The notes beneath the pieces are model-generated. The model was not told the DNA's origin and did not search any database. It saw only the letters and a program-made list of their open reading frames with translations. A stretch of 64,000 nucleotides of DNA from Phyllostachys edulis (lineage: Eukaryota; Streptophyta; Magnoliopsida; Poales; Poaceae): positions 100,570,826-100,634,825 of the forward strand of contig CM070546.1 in assembly GCA_036346405.1 (NCBI GenBank), written 5' to 3'. Shown here piece after piece: positions 55,980 through 64,000 of the stretch. Position numbers and translations under genes: made by a program. Position 1 is the stretch's first letter. Every line of letters starts with the position of its first letter.

Positions 55980-57850
55980 TATAGGACCAGAAAGGCGACT
56001 AGAGGGGATGAATAGGAGCTCAATCAAATTTTCTTTTAAGATTGGATTCAACACATATTTCACTCCAATAGCTATGAGAGCTATGAAGATCAATAGATAA
56101 GTACAATGGAAGACTTATGTTGACTCCACTCTAAACCCCTAAAAGAAACGACCAAAAAACACAAAAAAAACGTGCTGATGAACAGTACCAAATGAATAGT
56201 GCGGTCGTCGCAATTGAACAACAGATGAATAGTCTTTGGTTGAACCGCGATGAAACGATAAAACAAAGTAATGAATAGAAAACAGCCTGAAAACGAAATA
56301 AAAAATTAACGTAAATTTTGATCCGCAACTCCAAACTTCACGAAACTTGAAACACACCTTTCTAAGGATGTCAAGAACCTATTCCATGCGACGATCGTGA
56401 AGATCCTTGCCAAAAGTTCTGACATTTTTCCGTTCGTACGAAGGTTGCTAAAAAACCAAGTCAAAATCAAAATATGATCCAAACACTTGCTCGTGGGTGA
56501 TTGATGGTCAAGATGATCTTAGATGGTCTCCCACATGTCACAGCAAGTAAGATCAACACAAGAACTCAAGGAAAGATCATCAAATCATCGAAAACACAAA
56601 ATCATCAAAGAAGAAGAGCAAGAACAAGGATAAACTCATCTTTGAGAAACTTGTTTGGATTGATTCAAGATAGATAGATGTTTACAACCACTCCATCTTG
56701 AAGGACAAAGCTCAATCAAAGAGCACACAATCAATCCACTCCCTAGAACCCTAACCTCTCATCTTTCTCTCCAAAACCCTAAAAACACTAACTAGGGTTC
56801 ACACAATGCAAGGGTTGAGGGCTGCTGGACAACACCCTCTCCTATTTATACTAGAGGCTAGCATCTAGAGGATATTCCAATTTGGGCACCCGTTAAGCCC
56901 ACACACAAACAGGTTTAACTTACGCACGCATCTTAAAGCGACGTCATCATCTTCTCTTGACCTAAACCGCTTCTCCTTGCGTCGTCTTGCGCCGCGGTTT
57001 AGCCAAAGGTCACCAAGGCGGTATTTAGATGAAATTACCCCTTCTCGATCCTTCTCCGAAGATCGAGTCCAATCTTGGTGAAGCAATCGCTTGCTTCGCC
57101 ACGTGTAGGTTGATCAACGGCTCTCATCATGTTGGCGAGTCTCTCCCGTCCGGCTCCCGCCGAAACCACCATGGCACTTGCACCGACCCCCGCGCCGCTT
57201 GATCCAACCCGTCACACCGAACTGCCCGTTCGGTCATTCTTGTCCATTCTGCGCCATGCTTGAGTCCATTGACCTCACCCGGCATCCTCGATCGTTCTGA
57301 ACCTCAGCTCTCCAAGCTTAGTCCCGATCATTCTCGCCGTTGACCTCCAAGCAACCTGCACAGCAATAGACCAAGAAATCGATTCCGGAAACAAGTTTTT
57401 CACAACTTGACTCACGTTAGTCAAAACATGCATCATGCAACACATATGCACTGAAGCTTATGAACTTGACCTATCCCAAAGCCAAAACTCCAAAATGACC
57501 GACAATCACCACACAAACGGTATTACCGCCATGTTACCAGCGATACTACCGCAAGATCATGGTCGTCTCGCTCCAATAATCTTCTTGATGCGTCTTCTTC
57601 TCGAAACCCAAAATTCCCAAAAATATTTTCTCTAGAAAATACGTACCGCTCCAACCCGGTATTACCACACCGCGGTACTACCGCCATTCAACTTGCGGTC
57701 GTACCGTTCTGCGGTAGTACCGCAACTTACTTACCGGTACTACCGATTATCATAACACTTTGCTGAAACTTTAATTTCGACAAAACTTCAAAGCAGTTAT
57801 CAATTGTCTCATTATCTTAAGATCATGAGTATATCTCCATAGTATCCACG
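55980..57850 (-). repeat. 5' LTR of RLC-3 (1871 bp)
   Basis: Matches the 3' LTR along its length. TATA box TATAAATAGG at 56841-56850 (minus). The palindrome array is at 57515-57755. Confidence 0.9.
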
Positions 57851-58173
57851 AAGGATGTGTTAGGCTACCCATTTTTGGGGGGTGAAACTTACTGGTTTTT
57901 AAATATAGGAATGTTTTATCATGGTATTTTTGGTCGTTTTTTAGCCTCCCTCCCTGCCTGCATTGTTGTTAGTGCAGCCCCCAAAGGATGCCTTTTTTCC
58001 TTGTCAAATGCAACTTATTATTATGCTATTCTTCCTATCGTGTTTCACGTCGACTTCTCTTTAAACTTCGAAGTGGTTTCTGCCTCTGTATACGCTAAGA
58101 AACACGGTACATCACCCCATCAGCCTTGCGTCTCAGCAGCCTTAGTTTCCATGGAGTTTTTTTTTGGGCCTAA
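57851..58173. other. unassigned
   Basis: No gene supported; a frame at 57857-58177 has no recognisable domain. Confidence 0.5.
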
Positions 58174-58401
58174 GTGACACTATTCAGAGCGGTATTAACA
58201 AAAATGACGCTCTCACAACCGCAATTACAAAAATACCGTTCTCCACTGCTCTTGGATGACACAGACATCTCTCATGCTGCTACATCACTCTTATCCGCAC
58301 AAGAGTCGTTCTTACCACCAAGGAACGATAAAAAACGACATTTTCACAATTACCACTGCAAAGACGCCATTTTTACTTACGCCCGTTTCAAATAGTGCCA
58401 T
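58174..58401. mobile_element. small MITE
   Basis: Inverted ends of about 35 bp: GTGACACTATTCAGAGCGG at the left and the inverse of TGGCACTATTTGAAACGGG at the right. About 228 bp. I could not define a duplication. Confidence 0.6.
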
Positions 58402-59681
58402 AGAAAAGGAAAAACTCAGCTTCCTTGTACGTGCTACCTACGTACGTAGCATATGTATACTCATGAAAATGAGATCTGCCTTTTGGAAGGATCTGGTGAA
58501 AATGAATACTCCTGCACATGATCTCTTTCGGGCTAGGAGCACCGGCAATTAATGTTCGTCTAAGGTCTCGCACCTGCCCAGACGAAGGGCGTTTCTGCCA
58601 TTCTAGATGGAGATGACGGGAGAAAATTTTATCAGCTGTTACTGCAGTTTGGCAAAAGAGGGAGGCCTACCTAGCTAGCTGCCCGCCATGATTGCCTACA
58701 CCCCCATGTACACCCAAAAAAGATGTCGCTGGAAATAATAATGCTGACGGGTGGATACGCATGGAAATTACTAGCTCTGGCACGGCAACCAGCCAACCAC
58801 GTTACCGTTACAACGGACACAATACCTCAAGAAGGGAAAAAAAGAGGAAGAATCCGCCGGAATTATGCAGAAATCTTACCCAGCACATGTTTCTAAAGAA
58901 AAAGTCTATTACATAGTTTTTAGACCATTTGAACCCTAGGAATTTCACGGAAAATTCATAGAAGACAGTTCATTTCCTGCCGGAATCAGAAAAAAAAAAC
59001 CCAGCTTCCTGAGGCTGGAACTGGTAAACAGAAGAGATGGTGTTGCGTGAAGTCCAAACTTCCATGTGCGATAGGCAAGAATTTACTGCATGACCCAGGC
59101 TGCTCGAAACATAGGAATTTGAATTATGACATAAAGCGGTATAATCTTGTCTTTTTTTTAAAAAATTCTATCCAAAAGCCTCTGTTGCAAATATGACTGA
59201 TTTTAAATTTAGAAAGACCAGTGCGCACCAGAGGTGCATTTTTCCTTATTTTTATAGTAACAAGTAGGGTGTCCCGCACATTTACACGGCTAGATTTGTT
59301 CTAAAGTTTGTAATATAAAATGATATAACTTAGATAATTCATAATATATTTACATATCTTGTATACTATTTAGATTTTTAAGATATGATAAACATTGCAA
59401 ATAACAATAGAAGTTTGAAGAAAAATACAACTGGAGGAATATAATTAAAGTACGAGCTTCGATAGAAGAAAATCATTGAGTATAATAAGTTGTTGAGGTT
59501 CTTAGAAACTTAACCGCTTTCCATCTTACATGGATTATGTAGCTGCATGCCCTTAGCACCTTCAACTTTGGCCTTTCTCTTCAACGGCCTTGACAAGTAG
59601 TAGGACATTGTCCTCGCCGATCGGCTAAAGTGAGCAGCATGATATTGTCATCATCATCACTGCCGCCACCTTGGCTCTACG
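58402..59681. other. unassigned
   Basis: No gene seen. Confidence 0.5.
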
Positions 59682-59704
59682 CACTATTATAGAAAAGGCC
59701 TTCA

Positions 59705-60035
59705 CAGACGGTTCAAAAACGTTATCACAGACGGTTTCGTGAGCCGTCTGAGTTTATGGGTTAGTAATGACATGATCATCACAGACGGTTTTCGAACCGT
59801 CTGTAATACATAATATCACAGACGGTTATTAACTGAAAACCGTCTGTGATAGTCGACAATCATAGACGGTTTGTAGATGCAATCGTCTGTGATTGTCGAC
59901 TATCAAAGACGGTTTCATCTAACCGTCTGTGATAGTCGACAATCACAGACGGTTGCATCTACAAACTGTCTGTGATGTGATAGTCGACTATCACAGACGG
60001 TTTCAAGATGAAACCGTCTGTGATATTCTTTTGCA
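59705..60035. repeat. CACTA subterminal inverted-repeat array
   Basis: About fifteen copies of CACAGACGGTT in alternating orientation (AACCGTCTGTG), many joined by GATAGTCGAC or GTCGACTATC. Such arrays bind the CACTA transposase in characterised elements. Confidence 0.85.
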
Positions 60036-60460
60036 TTGCTAAATCTAATTCTGATTATTGGCTAGCCTCAAGAAATGCTAGCTATGCCCTCTGAAACAAG
60101 CACATCCAATTCGCATTCATTTCAGAAGCAAGCACATCCAATTCGCATTCATTTCAGAAATAAGCACATCCAATTCACAAAACAATTAACTAAAATTAAT
60201 CATTAATGTACATCTACACACATGTACCATCATTAAGTTCAATCTTATCCCAATCAAGTTCAATCTACACTGTGGAAACTCCCATCTGGATTTATGACCT
60301 GACTATTCAGGAATGACGCAGGGTGTGATCGAACTTTTATGAGCTCACTCTGTTCCAACGCAGTTTCGGCGATGGTCGCAACCTGTCTCTAGGAAGATTA
60401 AATTCGTGCTTATATAAATTGGTAAGTATATATGAAATTATTGTTGCAAGATTGATAAAC

Positions 60461-61162
60461 CTAAGGATCATTGGTGATCGCGGAACCGATGAATAGTTCC
60501 ATGTTGTGGCAAACATAGTATCCACAGACGTTGTGGCCCGATGGCTGCTGGTGGCACTGCAAAAATAGAATTGGTTAGTTCGAGAGGCATTACTATGAAG
60601 TGTTATATATGATTAATGTGTACTAGCTAGCGAGTACCGGGAATTTTAGATCGTGTGACAACTTCCTTCCCTTGTTTTTCGCTCCTTTAGAATAGTACAC
60701 ACCGAACGCCCTACGTGACTCCAAGAAGTTAGCCTTAGCCATTGTAAGGGAAGGAAAGACTACAATAGAGTTTCTATGGAGGAAATATGTTTACCTATTG
60801 ATTAAATGCCGGATAACTGTGAAGTTGTGAGGGGTCCTCTGTAGGGAATCTAGGTATATTACCGAGCTCCATTTTGGTATAATTACAATTAGAATCTAGT
60901 GGAACCTACACAGGTATGTTACCGTGGTCATTAAACCTAAGTTCGTGTTGCTTATAAAGTACAAATCAACAAGTATAGCTAGTAGTGCAACACATACTCC
61001 TGGTTGTAGGGCAAAAGTATGTATTCCTTGTTGCGGCGATCCAACAAAAACGCTATAACGTAATCCTCGACGAATGTTGCATTCGCCTTGATGGTTTGCT
61101 CGAAGACCACGTGTGGATCAAGGAAACCTACTAGTGAATTCTTTCTTTCGGTTTCAGACATC
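60461..61162 (-). pseudogene. Ulp1-like cysteine peptidase exons of the CACTA gene
   Basis: Minus-strand exons: one near 61162-60983 (FVEDYVIAFLLDRRN, YILLPYN), one at about 60862-60795 (ends AATAG|GTAAAC), one at 60759-60638 and one at 60556-60461. The last has HNVCGYYVC, the catalytic Cys region of C48 (Ulp1/SENP) peptidases. The junction of the last two exons keeps frame. I could not find the exon with the catalytic His-Trp. Such domains are common in the second gene of grass CACTA elements. Confidence 0.75.
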
Positions 61163-61451
61163 ATGTATCTATATACAAAAGCAAGGAGTTATATATAACA
61201 TTTATTGGTATTACACGAACATTGACCGTGATTGTACACACTTACAGTGTCCAGCATTGCATGAGTGAGACGTCAAGTTGGTCGAGGTTGAAGAGACAGA
61301 ACAAGTTCTCGAAGGTCACTGTGAAGACACAGTCTTGAAGCTCGTGATTAAAATGAACCTTCTTGAACTTGACGATGACACCTGAGCATCGTTGTTCATC
61401 CGTCTTGTTGGCCTGTTCTATGTACCATGTATGCAATGTCGTGCAAGCCAA

Positions 61452-61976
61452 TCATAGGGTAGGGCTGTCTAACCTCTCGACCAACGGCTCGTCTAGCACG
61501 AATTTCCGGGCCAACAGCAAGAAGGGGATATCAGAATAGGAGTCGTCCATCTTCGATTTGCCTTTGCTGCCTCGCTTTGTAGAGGTAGACTTCACAAGAG
61601 TCGACTGAGCACGAGGTGTAGATGCATCTAATGCACCGGGCCCTTGCCGCGTCGGTGCAGGTAGCTTCGGTGCAATCAGCTCCTGTAGACTTGATACCGT
61701 TGCAGGACATTCCCGTGAAGTTGACACCGGAGTAGGTAGCTCCAGGCAGATGTCCCCCTTGGGCCACTGGATGAATATTCCAACAGCTTGCTCTAGAGTC
61801 ATGACCTCGTCGTTTGGGGGAATATGCAGCGGGACGACCACGAAATTGGCACAAACACCGTCCACATTCACTTTTGCGAAACCCGACGTTAGATTTACAC
61901 CGTGCACCAAAGCCCCGACACCGGATGGATACACCTGGCCCCAAGCAGTATCTAGGGCAACAGAGGCATATCTCAC
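61452..61976 (-). pseudogene. DUF8039-like part of the CACTA gene
   Basis: Contains GVNLTSGFAKVNVDGV, VPLHIPPNDEVMTLEQAVG and FIQWPKGDICL, the pattern seen between the Transposase_24 and peptidase parts of CACTA second genes. A Lys/Ser-rich stretch follows. It should be spliced to 62533-62156 and to the peptidase exons. Confidence 0.7.
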
Positions 61977-62155
61977 TTAGAGCTTGCACTTCAAAGCCAC
62001 CTACATAACGATACAAAATTAACTACTCCAACAGGCCTATCAATGGATCGAGTATTCTAGAGATAATAATTATTACCTGGATGTCATCGACAGAAAATCT
62101 GTCGTCGCCTATTGAGGTAGGGTTGGACGCGCAGCTACTCGGAAGTTTGGGGGGG

Positions 62156-62533
62156 CTAGCATAGCAGGGACAGGGCTTGCAACTGATTTGGGATTTGCAA
62201 TTCCCTAAGCCTTTCCTCAAAGCTCTCCAACTGCCGTTGCGTCGCAGCTCTGACGCGATCATCGATCTCATCTCTGAGGGATTCACGAATCTCATCTTTG
62301 ATGGATTCACGAATCTCCTCTCGTAGCTTTGCATCGCGCTCGGCTTTGACTCTCTTCCTACTCTGATACAATCCGGAGTCCGCTTGGAACCAATCTGCCC
62401 ATGTAACATAAATACCAGCGCCTCTCGTGCGTCCCAGATGTTCATTGTTTTCTAGGGCCGCAGAGAGTATATCTTTCTCCCTATCTGCCTGGAATGAGCC
62501 TTGGAAAGATTGTGCACTCAGCGTTACCTGCAA
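62156..62533 (-). pseudogene. charged coiled-coil exon of the CACTA gene
   Basis: Begins with the ENNEHLGRTRGAGIYVTW motif (usual 'E-HxGRxRG' of these proteins). A long Arg/Glu helix with tandem REEIRESIKDEIRESLRDEI units follows. It belongs with the Transposase_24 exon upstream. Confidence 0.7.
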
Positions 62534-62600
62534 GAGCCTGACATGTCATTTCACTTCCTATGAAGTTATAGAGTAATTACAAACTAGGTAGTTCGATATC

Positions 62601-63371
62601 TTACCAGGCGCTGGGACACTTCTTGGTCTGCGAGGTTTGGAAAGGAGACTTCCCCCTAGACAGGGTGCATAACCTCCCAAATAACCAGTTTTGGGCGCGC
62701 ACATTAGTGATCTTGGGAAATGGCGGGGAAACATTCGAATGGCGTGCCTGCTGGTCCTGATCTCTCCATATCGGGATTTTACTCGCATACCCAGCGGTGC
62801 CGAGTCTGTGGGGGTGCTTGTTTTTTGCTTGGAGGGCCGTGTGCGCCGCACTTTCACTCCGAAATTCATCTGTCGTCTTCTTCGCCATAAACTCGGCCCA
62901 GGAGTCTTCCAAGAACGGATACTTGTGGAAGGGCATCAGATCATTCTCCACGTAGTTCTTGACAAGCGTGCTCTTGAAGTTCTTCCACGCTTTGCACGCT
63001 TGTAGCAACGCGTGTCGTTGCACGGAGTCCCGGTGTTGCTCCAGGATCTCGAACGATTTGAGAATATCTGTCAGCAGCTCATCTTTCTGAGTTTTTGTCA
63101 ACTCCTTCCATGAATCGTAGGTGACGTTGACCCGTTCCCGTGCAACTATTCCGACCATTCTCTGGAATGCGAACGCTGCTCGGCGAGGATTGATAGGGGT
63201 CCCAGATTGATCGACCTCCGTGATGGTAAATCGGCCCATGGGCCTTTTCGATATTCCTCTTCTTCTACCGCGGTTGGATATTCCAGAGGATGGTGCATCA
63301 TCAGACACATGAGGCGGCGATGACGAAGAATGAGCGAAAAACATCTTCACAAGAAATAAAAGTTCTGACAC
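62601..63371 (-). CDS. Transposase_24-like N-terminal exon of the CACTA gene
   Basis: 256 residues open. A Ser/Arg-rich start (RGRRRGISKRPMGRF) leads to the helical part with WKELTKTQKDELLTDI and ACKAWKNFKSTLVKNYV, typical of the Ptta/En/Spm-associated protein of CACTA elements. The start may be the internal ATG at 63344 (MFFAHSS). A donor should lie near 62640-62700, as the last residues look unlike the family. TNP1-type proteins bind subterminal repeats; whether this one does is inference. Confidence 0.7.
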   Translation of the reverse strand: MSELLFLVKMFFAHSSSSPPHVSDDAPSSGISNRGRRRGISKRPMGRFTITEVDQSGTPINPRRAAFAFQRMVGIVARERVNVTYDSWKELTKTQKDELLTDILKSFEILEQHRDSVQRHALLQACKAWKNFKSTLVKNYVENDLMPFHKYPFLEDSWAEFMAKKTTDEFRSESAAHTALQAKNKHPHRLGTAGYASKIPIWRDQDQQARHSNVSPPFPKITNVRAQNWLFGRLCTLSRGKSPFQTSQTKKCPSAW

Positions 63372-64000
63372 GCATGAACATCTTTATAAGATTCGATCTC
63401 TATGTGTATGGGTATACACACCAATTAATAATAATTGACATAAACATGTAAATCCTCCAAGTCATTTAAAAGGAATAATATGCTCAACACAAACATCATG
63501 TGAACAAATAAAATCAGCATAAAGCTAAGATTTAACATTTTGATATTGTTATCAGATGTAGAGTAAGCATTCCAATTAGAGCTCAAGATCAAACCTGATT
63601 ATTAAAACAATTTCAGTACAAAACTATTATCATCACAGAGCATTCATCTCAAGCCCACCACACCACATTGCAATATATTCCAGTAGCAGTATCAAAACAA
63701 ATACCATATGAATAACTGACTAGAACAAATACAAATTCCTAAAACAAGTACAATTATCATGAGTCAATGAGGACCATGACAGATTATTGATAGAAAGAGT
63801 GAGGAAAGGGCGTGGGGTCAAGAACTCGGCATTGGTTACCTTTGGGCGTCGAGAAGAAGGACGAGCAGGAGCAAGAATGAAGCAGCAGGCGGCGAAGGGG
63901 GGCGCGCCGGGCTTGGGGAAGCGGAGGAGGCGCGGCTGCTCAGGGAGGAGGCGCCACTGCTTGAGGAGGAGGCGGCGAGAGGACGGCTCGGGGAGGAGTC
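63372..64000 (-). promoter_or_regulatory. leader region of the CACTA gene
   Basis: AT-rich DNA (63380-63770), then a GC-rich stretch with GGAGGAGGCG repeats to the window edge. A minus-strand donor CAAAG|GTAACC near 63830 suggests that a leader intron lies between them. Confidence 0.5.

Larger units (their letters stand above)
46772..57850 (-). mobile_element. RLC-3, Copia LTR retrotransposon (Maximus/SIRE-like)
   Basis: 11.1 kb on the minus strand: LTR, primer site, gag, protease, integrase, reverse transcriptase, RNase H, a spacer of 1.4 kb, polypurine tract, LTR. Frameshifts and stops break gag and pol. No matching five-base duplication is found (GAGAA left, AAGGA right), and the first base of the 5' LTR seems mutated (CG in place of TG). 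The LTR core shares long blocks with RLC-1, for example 47900-48060 here against about 2640-2800 there in inverse. It is the best candidate in the window for the fuller relative of RLC-1. Confidence 0.9.
59682..64000 (-). mobile_element. CACTA element, one end (continues beyond the window)
   Basis: Starts with CACTATTATAGAAAAGG at 59682, a CACTA-type terminus, then a dense subterminal array and a minus-strand gene. The other terminus and the TNP2-type transposase gene are not in the window. If complete, the far end should read as the inverse of the first 17 bases and be followed by ACG, the triplet at 59679-59681. Confidence 0.8.

Noticed and set aside
57857..58177. 106-residue frame right of RLC-3
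   Set aside because: No domain, and it ends at the edge of a MITE; likely chance.
59705..60035. Regular repeats resembling a CRISPR array
   Set aside because: Units alternate orientation and have no uniform spacers; they lie at a CACTA terminus in plant DNA.

Overview
This window looks like transposon-dense chromosomal DNA from a grass, probably a panicoid, though the species cannot be fixed from the sequence. I see no intact host gene. The one recognisable host gene is a broken Argonaute of the AGO4 clade: the last five exons of the PIWI domain on the + strand, spread over 12.1-33.2 kb. Nearly everything else is mobile DNA, nested several deep.

Layout. (1) 1-1.8 kb: mostly unassigned; it opens with the possible end of a spliced + strand gene, and its AT-rich part resembles the leader of the CACTA element at the right edge. 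(2) 1847-11160: RLC-1, a non-autonomous Copia (Maximus/SIRE-like) with target-site duplication (TSD) AATGC, a gag gene, no pol, and a leftover RNase H tail. (3) 11.2-12.1 kb: possible minus-strand exons. (4) 12089-33204: the AGO4-like pseudogene. Its second remaining intron holds RLC-2 (12522-29548, TSD CTTTT), a 147-bp-LTR Copia that itself holds RLG-1 (16812-27918, TSD AGTTG), a Tat-lineage Gypsy with a multi-exon antisense gene. Its fourth remaining exon is interrupted by a 5'-truncated L1-type LINE (30064-32888). (5) 33.2-46.8 kb: unique-looking DNA with small DNA transposons: a MITE nested in a MITE, a hAT derivative, two Mutator-like foldback elements with 11-bp TSDs, and a second copy of the hAT MITE. 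(6) 46772-57850: RLC-3 on the minus strand, a degenerate but fuller Copia related to RLC-1. (7) 57.9-59.7 kb: unassigned, with one small MITE. (8) 59682 to the right edge: one end of a CACTA element with an array of inverted subterminal repeats and a minus-strand gene carrying Transposase_24-like, DUF8039-like and Ulp1-peptidase parts.

How the parts relate. RLC-1 and RLC-3 share LTR blocks, primer site and RNase H tail, so RLC-1 looks like a pol-less partner of an RLC-3-type element. The order of events is readable: Copia into the AGO4-like intron, then Gypsy into that Copia; LINE into an AGO4-like exon. AGO4-clade proteins normally direct DNA methylation of transposons, so this locus is a transposon-silencing gene destroyed by transposons. 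The most unusual signals are (a) a small hairpin motif with covarying arms in the LTRs, spacers and long introns of RLG-1 but not its exons, and (b) arrays of CGGT-NNN-ACCG palindromes at matching LTR positions of the two related Copia elements, with different spacer triplets.
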